Origin: G963664115 sp965263045
Lineage (GTDB): Bacteria; Acidobacteriota; Terriglobia; 20CM-2-55-15
DNA length: 64,000 bases
Assembly (NCBI GenBank): GCA_965263045.1
Contig: CBDHGK010000041.1
Span: 5,766,001 to 5,830,000, forward strand
Direction: 5' to 3'
Shown: positions 1 to 7,636 of the stretch, in pieces
Numbering within the stretch: position 1 is the stretch's first letter
Layout of the letters: the number at the start of each line of letters is the position of its first letter
Notes under the pieces: generated by a model
The model's input: only the letters and a program-made list of their open reading frames with translations
Told to the model about the DNA's origin: nothing
Databases searched by the model: none
Program-made: the position numbers and the translations under genes

Positions 1-981
1 GCGGATTTCAAGACGCTGTTTGTGGAGGTGGTGCGTCTGGCGCGCGAGACCGGCGTTGCGAACTTCGGCAAGTTGTCGATCGACGGGACGAAGGTTCGAG
101 CCAACGCCAGCAAGCGCAAGGCGATGAGTTACGGTCGGATGCTGGAGGAGGAGCGGCGTCTGGAGGGCGAGATCGAAGCGTTGCTGTCGCGCGCGCGGGA
201 GACCGACGCGGCGGAGGACGCGCGTTTCGGGGAGGCGTATCGCGGCGATGAGTTACCCGAGGAGTTACGCCGCCGGGAGGATCGGCTGGCGGCGATTCGG
301 GCGGCCAGGGCGCGATTGGAGGCCAGGCAACGGGAGGCCGACGAAGCGCAGGGACGCGAGCCCGGTTCGAAGCGCAACCGGAAGGGCGGGCGGCCATACA
401 AGCGGGAATACGGCGAGCCGGCCGAGAAGGCGCAGGACAACTTCACGGATCCCGAAAGCAGGATCATGAAGACCTCATCGGAGGGTTTTCAGCAGTGCTA
501 CAACGCGCAGGTGGCGGTGGAGGGAGAGAAGCAGTTGATCGTCGCCACCGAGGTGTCGTCGAACGCCAGCGACCAGGGTCGACTGGTCCCGCTGGTGGAC
601 GAGGTGGAGGCCACCCATGGGGAACGGCCGGAGACGGTGCTGGCGGATGCGGGCTACTGCAACGAGGACGACCTTGAGGCGCTGGAGGCGCGCGGCGTGG
701 ACGGCTATGTGGCCTTGGGCCGGGAGGGCCGGCGCGCGGTCGCGGTGGACGCGGCCAGGCATCCGGCGAAGGCCCGCATGGCCGAGAAGCTGGCGACCTC
801 GGCGGGACGGGTGCAGTACGCCCAACGCAAATGGCTGTCGGAGGCGCCCAACGGGTGGATCAAGGAGGTGCTCGGTTTCCGCCGATTCAGCCTGCGCGGC
901 CTGAACAAGGTCCAGGGCGAGTGGAACTTGGTGTGTCTGGCGTTGAACGTCAAGCGGATGCAGGGGCTTCAGGCAGCCTGA
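1..981 (+). CDS. IS1182-type transposase, 5' end outside window
   Basis: The frame is open from base 1, so this is the C-terminal part of a DDE transposase that starts upstream. The stretch DGTKVRANASKRKAMSYGRM (about residues 27-46 counted from base 1), a basic, charged linker, the AGYCNEDDLEAL segment and a C-terminal region with NGWIKEVLGFRRFSLRG match the layout of IS1182-family (DDE_Tnp_1-like) transposases. The protein ends naturally with TGA at 979-981, so this end is not broken. I could not define the terminal inverted repeat; the right end of the element must lie between 981 and folC at 1259. A GTG at 22 is only the first possible start inside the window and should not be taken as the real one. 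Confidence 0.8.
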   Translation, partial: ADFKTLFVEVVRLARETGVANFGKLSIDGTKVRANASKRKAMSYGRMLEEERRLEGEIEALLSRARETDAAEDARFGEAYRGDELPEELRRREDRLAAIRAARARLEARQREADEAQGREPGSKRNRKGGRPYKREYGEPAEKAQDNFTDPESRIMKTSSEGFQQCYNAQVAVEGEKQLIVATEVSSNASDQGRLVPLVDEVEATHGERPETVLADAGYCNEDDLEALEARGVDGYVALGREGRRAVAVDAARHPAKARMAEKLATSAGRVQYAQRKWLSEAPNGWIKEVLGFRRFSLRGLNKVQGEWNLVCLALNVKRMQGLQAA

Positions 982-1258
982 TGACAGGGATACCGCCCGC
1001 AAATCAGGCCGAACGAGGCTCGATTCAAGCACCCGTGGCGCACCCATCGGCGCCTCGTCGTCCAAAACGCCCATTCCCCGGTCACCGATACCGATTGATC
1101 GCCATCTCGCGTAATTCGCCGAGTCGAAAATCATCCTACGGCGCAGGCTCCTAGAGGATTTCGAGGAAGACCGGGTCGGCGCCAGTGACCGTCAATCGCA
1201 GCCTAGGACCAAGTGTCGTGACCCAATAGGCCGGATCCGCCAATTCTTCTGAAAGTCG

Positions 1259-2560
1259 ATGGACGACACAGACATTCAGCAGCTGTTTTCACTACGCAAC
1301 GAGTACCGATCACTCCGGTACGATCTTCAAAACATCCAGATTCTCTGTGAAGCACTTGGAAATCCGCAGGACAGTTTCCGTTCCATCCTGATTGCGGGGA
1401 CCAATGGCAAGGGCTCCGTCGCACAGTGGCTTTCGGCCATGTTGCCGGAGGCGGGTTTGTATGTGTCGCCTCACCTGGAAACAGTGAACGAACGCATTTC
1501 GATCGGCGGAAGAGAAATCGGCGATCCGGATCTCGCTGATGTTCTGGGAAGGGTTCAGGAGGCCGCTTCCGCGGCCGGGTCACGACTGCTCTATCCGCCC
1601 ACCTATTTCGAGCTGGTCACCGCCGCGGCGTTCGAGTATTTCAGTGGCCGCGTTCGCTATTGTGTGCTCGAGGTCGGTCTGGGCGGGCGGCTCGACGCCA
1701 CGAACATCGTTTCACAGGACGTTTCGGTCATCACCAATATTGGGTACGACCACCAGGAATATCTCGGGTCCACACTCGAAGAGATTGCCGCAGAAAAGGC
1801 GGGCATCATCAAAGCGTCGGAGCCCGTGGTCCTTGGAACCGGATGTACGTTCAAGAGCATTCGGACTCGGACGCGCGGACGCACCGTTGATGCCGGCGCG
1901 CTCACCGCAGAGATGCGATATGCAGACGGAGGCCTGTTCGGTGTCGACCTGGAAACCCCTGTCCGGACGTATTCCGGCCTCAGGCCGCAGCTGGCGGGCC
2001 GTCACCAGGTCGAGAACCTGAAGGTCGCCGTGGCCGCGGCCGAGTGTCTGGAGGCTCAGGGGTGGCCTCTCAACGCCCAGACGATCGAGCGTGGAGTGAA
2101 CGAGGCAACGTGGCCGGGGAGACTGGAGCGATTTCTCGGGAAACCCGCGTTTATTGTAGATGGTGGGCACAACCTTCCCGCCGCGAAGGCCCTCGGGCAG
2201 TATCTTGGCGAATACTTTCCGGAGAAAGTGTGGCTGATATTTGGAGGAATGCAGGAAAAGGACTGTTCCTCGATGATTCGTGCGCTGGCGCCGAACGTCC
2301 GGCGACTGATTCTGACGCGGGCCGGGAACCCGCGGTCTGCGGATCCGAAGAATCTGGGCCACGAGTTCTCCGACGCTGTTGTGGCCGCGGGTATCGAAGA
2401 TGCTGTTTCTTATGCACGCGAAAATTCAGCCCCGGGTACGACAGTCCTGATCACGGGATCTCTCTACCTTGCCGGTGAGGCGCGCGCCGTGCTCGAAGAC
2501 CGTTTTGACCCGAAACCGCAGGCGTCCGACGTCAGCGGTTCATTGCATCGTAAGAATTGA
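1259..2560 (+). CDS. folC: Bifunctional dihydrofolate/folylpolyglutamate synthase
   Basis: Mur-ligase-family enzyme of 433 aa, normal for FolC. It adds glutamate to dihydropteroate and to tetrahydrofolate with ATP, in the cytoplasm. Seen: P-loop AGTNGKGSV with the lysine at residue 51, the YVSPHLETVNERI substrate segment just after it, and the central HQEYLG/EKAGIIK motifs that bind Mg-ATP and the carbamylated lysine region. The C-terminal domain contains the GGHN motif (IVDGGHNLPAAK) and a Rossmann-like LIFGGMQEKD. ATG at 1259 gives a start a few residues before the first conserved helix. It stands alone between the IS element and a 408-bp spacer. Family assignment is secure; one versus two activities cannot be read from sequence. 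Confidence 0.93.
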   Translation: MDDTDIQQLFSLRNEYRSLRYDLQNIQILCEALGNPQDSFRSILIAGTNGKGSVAQWLSAMLPEAGLYVSPHLETVNERISIGGREIGDPDLADVLGRVQEAASAAGSRLLYPPTYFELVTAAAFEYFSGRVRYCVLEVGLGGRLDATNIVSQDVSVITNIGYDHQEYLGSTLEEIAAEKAGIIKASEPVVLGTGCTFKSIRTRTRGRTVDAGALTAEMRYADGGLFGVDLETPVRTYSGLRPQLAGRHQVENLKVAVAAAECLEAQGWPLNAQTIERGVNEATWPGRLERFLGKPAFIVDGGHNLPAAKALGQYLGEYFPEKVWLIFGGMQEKDCSSMIRALAPNVRRLILTRAGNPRSADPKNLGHEFSDAVVAAGIEDAVSYARENSAPGTTVLITGSLYLAGEARAVLEDRFDPKPQASDVSGSLHRKN

Positions 2561-2968
2561 TTCTGTGCGTCCACACGGCGCACCTGCAAGGTGTCCGACT
2601 TGACCGTACAATCGCGCCGTGTCAACAGCGGCGAATTGGAGCGGGGGGCAATTTGCGTTTACGGGGGCCCGTTTGGTGGTGACAATCGGGGGGCTTGTTC
2701 CGTCCAATACACTGTCGCCGGCTCAGGGGGCCGGTCGTGTTCGGGAATTTATCCTGCGTCAGACCTCTGTCCGCCCGTGAGGCGGAGTCCGGCACAGGCG
2801 TGACCTGATCCCGGATCGGGAACAGGGAACCGTTCGACCGATCGGACGAGGACCAGACTTGAGCCCATCGAACTTCAAAACGACGTTACGAATCCCGGTG
2901 AATCATCGCTCCGCCGCGGGAGCTTTGTCCGCAGCCTGTGTGGAATCCGCTATAATCGGACGGTCATC
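2561..2968. other. 408-bp intergenic region
   Basis: No convincing coding sequence. A 70-codon open frame at 2591-2803 has glycine/serine-rich composition and no recognisable motif or ribosome binding site. The only signal I see is a perfect TATAAT at 2951-2956 just before the next gene. Confidence 0.5.
2951..2956 (+). promoter_or_regulatory. Candidate -10 box for the LolA-like gene
   Basis: Perfect TATAAT 12 bases before the ATG at 2969. The best -35 candidate, TTGTCC at 2925-2930, is 20 bases upstream, longer than ideal. If used, transcription would begin about 5-8 bases before the ATG, giving an almost leaderless mRNA, consistent with the lack of a Shine-Dalgarno sequence there. Confidence 0.4.
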
Positions 2969-3712
2969 ATGAAAAAGTCCTTCCTGCTATCTGCGTTGGT
3001 CGTGGCGGTCGTGGTACTGTGGCAACCGGCGTCTTCATGGGCCCAGCGAGATCCTCGCGCAATACTTGACCGGGCCATAGAAACCCTGGGAGGCGCCGCC
3101 TATCTGGACATAATTGACATGTCGACCGAAGGCCGAATTTATCAGTTTCAACGTGGAGAACTTAACGGTGCGGAGGTATTCGCCGACTATGTCCAGTATC
3201 CGGACAAGGAGCGAACAGAGTTCGGAGAAGACGGTGAAGCCGTGCGGATCAACAACGGGAGCTCTGAGGGATGGAATGTCAACGACGGTGAAGTGGACGC
3301 TCAACTCGAAGATCAGATCGAGGTCTTCTGGGAGGAGTTCAAGGTGAGCCTGGACCATGTGATTCGTGTCGTGGTCGATCAGCCCGGCACGACGCTTCAG
3401 TATGTGGGTCGTGAAATGATCGACTTCAAGCGAGTCGACATCCTGGAAATCCGCGACGAAGACCGGACGCGCGTCAATCTGTTTATTGACCAGGAAAGCG
3501 GGCTCATACTGAAGAAGACCGTGCGGCGTCTGGACGATCCGAGAATTCATGAAGAGGTCTACAGCAATTACCACGAATTTCAGAACGTACTGACACCCCT
3601 GCTCATCGACCGTTATTCCGATGGATTGAAGACGACGGAAGTCCGCATTGACACCGTGGCATACAACACCAACCTGGCTGACCGACTCTTTACGTCCGAA
3701 GCGGATCGATAG
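2969..3712 (+). CDS. Exported LolA-like outer-membrane lipoprotein-sorting domain protein
   Basis: A 247-aa protein with a clear Sec signal peptide (MKKS basic start, hydrophobic core to about residue 23, cleavage likely after SWA at residue 25). The mature part is a run of beta strands with DIIDMSTEGRIYQFQRGEL near its start and LFIDQESGLILKK later, the pattern seen in LolA/LolB-like lipid-binding beta barrels, where residues such as QYPDKERTEF sit on strand ends. It probably acts in the periplasm. It lies 6 bp before hslV and may share its transcript, but no functional link is known. The exact ligand and role cannot be read; true LolA identity is not claimed. Confidence 0.65.
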   Translation: MKKSFLLSALVVAVVVLWQPASSWAQRDPRAILDRAIETLGGAAYLDIIDMSTEGRIYQFQRGELNGAEVFADYVQYPDKERTEFGEDGEAVRINNGSSEGWNVNDGEVDAQLEDQIEVFWEEFKVSLDHVIRVVVDQPGTTLQYVGREMIDFKRVDILEIRDEDRTRVNLFIDQESGLILKKTVRRLDDPRIHEEVYSNYHEFQNVLTPLLIDRYSDGLKTTEVRIDTVAYNTNLADRLFTSEADR

Positions 3713-3718
3713 GTCTCA

Positions 3719-4255
3719 ATGCCACCCGAGACACGCTCCACAACGATCATTTGCGTCCGCAAAGACGGAAGAGTGGCTCTCGCCGGTGACGGGCAGGTCA
3801 CCCTCGGAGACACGGTGATCAAACACGGCGCAAAGAAAATCCGACGCCTGTTCAATGATCAGATATTGGCTGCCTTCGCGGGATCGTCGGCGGATAGTTT
3901 CGCTTTGTTTTCGAGGTTCGAATCGAAGCTCGAACAGTTTCAGGGCAACCTGAGCCGAGCCGCCGTTGAACTTGCGAAGGACTGGCGGACGGACAAGAGC
4001 CTGCGGCATCTCGAGGCCGTGATGATCGTGGCTGATCCCAAGCTGACATTTCTGATATCGGGAACCGGCGATTTGATCGAGCCCGATGATGGCCTCTTAG
4101 GGATCGGATCGGGCGGGGCTTACGCGCTGGCTGCGGCTCGCGCCCTTTCCGCTTTCTCCGATCTGGGCGCGCGTCAGATCGCAGAGGAAGCGCTCAAAAT
4201 TGCAGCCGATATTTGCATCTACACGAACAGCAACCTGACAATCGAGGAACTATAG
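3719..4255 (+). CDS. hslV: ATP-dependent protease subunit HslV (ClpQ)
   Basis: Proteasome-like peptidase, 178 aa (family about 175). It forms two stacked hexameric rings capped by HslU and degrades unfolded cytoplasmic proteins. The mature N-terminus TTIICVRKDG aligns with the family start, placing the nucleophile at Thr8 after a 7-residue leader MPPETRS; the GDGQVTLG motif and the lysine-rich HGAKKIRRLF follow, and the C-terminal IGSGGAYALAAARAL segment is complete. ATG at 3719 is the only nearby start. Most Gram-negative HslV proteins have only Met before the Thr, so the longer leader is slightly unusual. hslU follows after 23 bases, the standard hslVU operon. Confidence 0.95.
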   Translation: MPPETRSTTIICVRKDGRVALAGDGQVTLGDTVIKHGAKKIRRLFNDQILAAFAGSSADSFALFSRFESKLEQFQGNLSRAAVELAKDWRTDKSLRHLEAVMIVADPKLTFLISGTGDLIEPDDGLLGIGSGGAYALAAARALSAFSDLGARQIAEEALKIAADICIYTNSNLTIEEL

Positions 4256-4278
4256 TCTCATTTATCTCTGATACTCCC

Positions 4279-5664
4279 ATGTTTGCATACGACCAGGTAC
4301 CGACACCGCATCTTGACGATCTGACTCCACGTGAGACTGTTCGGGAGCTTGACAAGTACGTCATCGGCCAGGGGGCTGCAAAGCGCGCCGTTGCCATCGC
4401 GCTTCGCAACCGGGTGCGCCGCCAGAAACTCGCCCCGGAAATGGCTGAAGAAGTCATGCCCAAGAACATCATCATGATCGGGCCAACCGGAGTAGGAAAG
4501 ACCGAGGTCGCGCGCAGATTGGCCAGGCTTGCGAACTCTCCGTTCTTGAAAGTTGAAGCGTCTAAGTTCACGGAAGTGGGTTATGTCGGACGTGACGTTG
4601 AGTCGATGATCCGCGATCTCGTTGAAATATCCATTGAAATGGTTCGCAACGAAAAGCTGGAAGAGGTTGCGGAGAAGGCGGAGCTCAATGCCGAAGAAAG
4701 GATTCTGGACCTCCTGTTGCCGCCGCTTCCCGTCCTGCCGGGCGATACGGATCCAGCGGCGGGGGAGCGCAGCGCGGAACAATGGAATCGAACGCGCGAG
4801 AAACTCCGCTCTCAGCTCCGCGATGGGAAACTGGAGGACCGGACGGTCGAAGTCGACGTGAAGGAGCGGAACTTCCCGGCCTTCGAAGTCATCTCGAACA
4901 GCGGTATCGAAGAGATGGATATCAATATCAAGGATATGCTTCCCGGTTTTCTCGGTCAGCGGACGAAGAAGAGAAAGATGAAAGTCGTTGAAGCCTCTGA
5001 GTACCTGACCCAGGAAGAAGAGCAGAAACTCGTCGATATGGATCAGGTCACCCGGATCGCTGTCGAACGCGTTGAAAATAACGGAATCGTCTTTCTTGAC
5101 GAAATCGACAAGATCGCCGGTCGGGAATCCGGCCATGGACCCGATGTCAGTCGGGAGGGTGTACAACGAGATATCCTCCCAATCGTCGAGGGGACCACGA
5201 TCAACACGCGATACGGCATGGTCCGGACGGATCACATTCTGTTCATCGCTGCCGGAGCCTTCCATGTTAGTAAGCCCTCGGACCTGATTCCTGAACTACA
5301 GGGAAGGTTCCCGATTCGTGTTGAGCTGGAATCGCTGTCGGTTGAAGACTTTGTCCGAATTCTGACGGAGCCACGGAATGCCCTGATTAAGCAATACTGC
5401 GCGTTGATGGAGACCGAAGGGATTCGCTTGTCATTCACCGAGGAAGCCGTTTTCGAGATCGCGAGATTCGCGGCTCTTGTGAACGAGAATACGGAAAATA
5501 TCGGCGCCCGACGGCTCCATACGATTATGGAAAAGCTTCTGGATGAACTGTCGTTCGAAGGGCCTGACCTGGTTGAGAAAAACGTCAATATTGACGCGGC
5601 CTACGTTGAGAAAACGCTCAACGAGATCGTCAAGGACCAGGACTTGAGCCGCTACATTCTGTAG
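4279..5664 (+). CDS. hslU: ATP-dependent protease ATPase subunit HslU (ClpY)
   Basis: AAA+ unfoldase partner of HslV, 461 aa. Seen: Walker A GPTGVGKTE (K74), pore loop GYVGRD (residues 101-106), the charged intermediate I-domain (about 110-240), Walker B IVFLDEIDKI, sensor region and the C-terminal LSRYIL tail that inserts into HslV to activate it. I chose ATG 4279 because the protein then begins MFAYDQVPTPHLDDLTPRE, close to family starts; an upstream ATG at 4213 in the same frame would overlap hslV by 43 bases and add a non-conserved extension. Cytoplasmic; co-transcribed with hslV. Confidence 0.95.
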   Translation: MFAYDQVPTPHLDDLTPRETVRELDKYVIGQGAAKRAVAIALRNRVRRQKLAPEMAEEVMPKNIIMIGPTGVGKTEVARRLARLANSPFLKVEASKFTEVGYVGRDVESMIRDLVEISIEMVRNEKLEEVAEKAELNAEERILDLLLPPLPVLPGDTDPAAGERSAEQWNRTREKLRSQLRDGKLEDRTVEVDVKERNFPAFEVISNSGIEEMDINIKDMLPGFLGQRTKKRKMKVVEASEYLTQEEEQKLVDMDQVTRIAVERVENNGIVFLDEIDKIAGRESGHGPDVSREGVQRDILPIVEGTTINTRYGMVRTDHILFIAAGAFHVSKPSDLIPELQGRFPIRVELESLSVEDFVRILTEPRNALIKQYCALMETEGIRLSFTEEAVFEIARFAALVNENTENIGARRLHTIMEKLLDELSFEGPDLVEKNVNIDAAYVEKTLNEIVKDQDLSRYIL

Positions 5665-5686
5665 CGTTCAGTAGCATGGTTTCGCG

Positions 5687-6664
5687 GTGAGACAACCACC
5701 AATCCCAGCCGCGTCAGGGGTTTGGTGGCTTGCGGGCCTGCTCGCTGTCGTGATGGCGCCTGGATGCGGCAAGGTTGGTGATCCCCTTCCTCCATTCGTG
5801 AGCATTCCAGAATCGGCCCGTGATTTCAGGGTCGAACAGGTCGGCTATGACCTCCACTTCACCTGGACCAATCCTTCCCGAAATGTAGACCAGTCGGCCT
5901 CTGCTGATCTGAACCGGGCTGTCATTCATGAAAATGAGTTCAGTGTTGCCGAGGTCCAGGTTGCCGGTCCGGGTGAAACCCAGTCGTTCACCTTGCCGGC
6001 TCGGGAACTGGTGGGTTTGACGCGGGACTACACCATCCGCTTCGAAACTTCTGGGGGAAGGGTCTCTGCCCCGTCTCCTCCGGCACAGGTGATGGTGATC
6101 GACGTTCCCGGGCCAGGTTCAGGCGTGCGCGCCCGTGTTGACCAGAACCAGGTCACCCTCGAATGGGAGCCACCGCAAACAGGGGCGGGCATTACCGACG
6201 GCTATCGCATCTATCGTTCGGGGGAACTCATCGCGGGAGAGGGCGAGCGAGTGCTCACCATGACGCGTTTTACAGATACCCGCTTCCGGGTGGGCGAGAC
6301 CTATGTGTATTCAGTGGTGCCCTTCCGCGAAGGAGCGTCCGGTCTCGTGGCCGGGCTGCCTTTTGATGCGGTGACATTGACGGCGCTCGATGGGACGGCT
6401 CCGAATGCTCCAGTCGGTCTCACGCTGACGCCCTTTGATGGTGGCGTCTTCGTCCGCTGGGAATTCAATCCCGAGGTCGATGTCGTGGGTTATGTCGTGT
6501 TCAGGCGGGATGACGCAGATGGCGACTTCCGGAGGATCAGCCCTGATGGGCAAGCGACCAACGCGTTTCAGGATTCCGAATATCAGCCCGGTTTCGCATA
6601 CGCTGTGACCGCACTGGACCGATCGGGTAATGAAAGCGCGAGCTCGATTGCAATCGACGAGTAG
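5687..6664 (+). CDS. Putative lipoprotein with fibronectin type III-like domains
   Basis: A 325-aa exported protein starting at GTG 5687. The N-terminus has a hydrophobic stretch (GVWWLAGLLAVVMAPGC) ending in a lipobox-like Cys27, followed by GKVGDPLPP, a common linker after lipidation sites. The rest reads as about three FnIII/Ig-like beta domains: around residues 38-135, 145-225 (VTLEWEPPQTG.. DGYRIYRSG) and 235-325 (VFVRWEFNPEVDVVGYVVFRR). No catalytic motif. It follows hslU by 22 bases. Probably an envelope-anchored surface or periplasmic protein of unknown partner. The lipobox APGC is weak, so lipidation is inferred. Confidence 0.65.
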   Translation: MRQPPIPAASGVWWLAGLLAVVMAPGCGKVGDPLPPFVSIPESARDFRVEQVGYDLHFTWTNPSRNVDQSASADLNRAVIHENEFSVAEVQVAGPGETQSFTLPARELVGLTRDYTIRFETSGGRVSAPSPPAQVMVIDVPGPGSGVRARVDQNQVTLEWEPPQTGAGITDGYRIYRSGELIAGEGERVLTMTRFTDTRFRVGETYVYSVVPFREGASGLVAGLPFDAVTLTALDGTAPNAPVGLTLTPFDGGVFVRWEFNPEVDVVGYVVFRRDDADGDFRRISPDGQATNAFQDSEYQPGFAYAVTALDRSGNESASSIAIDE

Positions 6665-6729
6665 ATCCAGTGTGTGGAATCGGAGGTGGCCGGCGCCGAA
6701 CAGCGCGGACAGCCCGAATGTCTGAATCC

Positions 6730-6751
6730 ACCCGGGCCTTCGAGTCCGGGT
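6730..6751 (+). terminator. GC-rich hairpin between lipoprotein gene and transaldolase gene
   Basis: ACCCGG and CCGGGT arms (6730-6735, 6746-6751) form a perfect 6-bp stem around a 10-base loop, 66 bases after the lipoprotein stop. No T-run follows, so it is at best a weak or factor-dependent terminator, or a stabilising 3' end. Confidence 0.3.
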
Positions 6752-6772
6752 AGGAAATCCGCGCTCGCAAAG

Positions 6773-6802
6773 TTGAATTGTCGATAGGGCAATTCTTATA
6801 TT
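6773..6802 (+). promoter_or_regulatory. Candidate sigma70-type promoter for the transaldolase gene
   Basis: TTGAAT at 6773-6778 and TATATT at 6797-6802 are separated by 18 bases. Predicted start about 6809, leaving a leader of about 105 bases that ends in a strong AAGGAGG Shine-Dalgarno near 6898. Confidence 0.45.
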
Positions 6803-6914
6803 TTCGAACCGAGACGTTACGGAAAAGACTGTAGAATAGGGCCGAAAGCCAACGACCGCTTAACCATCCCGCAGCCCACTCGTGTGGGTCTGCCTGTAAG
6901 GAGGATCCTGGGAA

Positions 6915-7571
6915 ATGAAGTTTTTCCTCGACACCGCCAACCTGCACGAAATACGCGAGGCCGCGAGCACCGGCATTCTTGACGGTGTGACCACGAACCC
7001 TTCGCTCATCGCCAGGGAGGGGAACGATTTTGAAGAGCAGTTGCTCAAGATTTGCTCGATCGTCGATGGCCCGGTCAGTGCCGAGGTGGTCAGCCTGGAA
7101 GCTGAAACTATGGTTGCCGAGGGTCGCCATCTGGCCGGAGTCCATCCGAACATCGTGGTCAAGTGCCCGTTTACTCTGGAGGGCCTCAAAGCGACCAAGA
7201 TTCTGAGCGACGAGCAAGTCAGAGTCAATGTGACTCTGGTGTTCTCCGCCCCGCAAGCGATTATGGCAGCCAAGGCAGGCGCACGCTTCGTCAGTCCATT
7301 CGTCGGCCGGCTGGATGATATTTCGCAGGAAGGAATGTCACTGATTGCCGACATCGTCACAATATTCGACAACTACGATTTCAGTACCGAGGTCCTGACT
7401 GCATCGATTCGGAGCCCCATGCATATCGTCGAAGCAGCGCGACTCGGGGCAGACATCTGCACCTTGCCCTACAAAGTATTCTTGCAGCTCATGAAGCATC
7501 CGTTGACAGATTCCGGACTCGCACAATTCCTCCGGGACTGGGAAAAGATGCAGGTGCCGGTTGAAAAGTAA
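6915..7571 (+). CDS. fsa: Transaldolase / fructose-6-phosphate aldolase family
   Basis: Small class I aldolase of the MipB/TalC group, 218 aa (family 212-225), a cytoplasmic TIM barrel. The N-terminus MKFFLDTANLHEI contains catalytic Asp6, GVTTNPSLIA follows, and VVKCPFTLEGLKA carries the Schiff-base lysine at residue 83. The C-terminal DICTLPYKVFLQLMKHPLTD is also typical. It moves dihydroxyacetone units in the non-oxidative pentose phosphate pathway, or cleaves fructose 6-phosphate; sequence alone does not separate the two activities. A very good AAGGAGG precedes the ATG by about 10 bases. It has its own candidate promoter and stands apart from the genes around it. Confidence 0.9.
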   Translation: MKFFLDTANLHEIREAASTGILDGVTTNPSLIAREGNDFEEQLLKICSIVDGPVSAEVVSLEAETMVAEGRHLAGVHPNIVVKCPFTLEGLKATKILSDEQVRVNVTLVFSAPQAIMAAKAGARFVSPFVGRLDDISQEGMSLIADIVTIFDNYDFSTEVLTASIRSPMHIVEAARLGADICTLPYKVFLQLMKHPLTDSGLAQFLRDWEKMQVPVEK

Positions 7572-7636
7572 TTGTTCGGCGAACCCAGTCAACACCGCTA
7601 ATCCGTTTTGACAGCCCAATTGTGAGAGCCTTAGCG

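Noticed and set aside
475..1134. 219-codon minus-strand frame over the transposase
   Set aside because: Shadow of the transposase reading frame, which carries the conserved IS1182-type motifs.
2591..2803. 70-codon frame after folC
   Set aside because: No ribosome-binding site, no motif, glycine/serine-rich composition expected of GC-rich noise.
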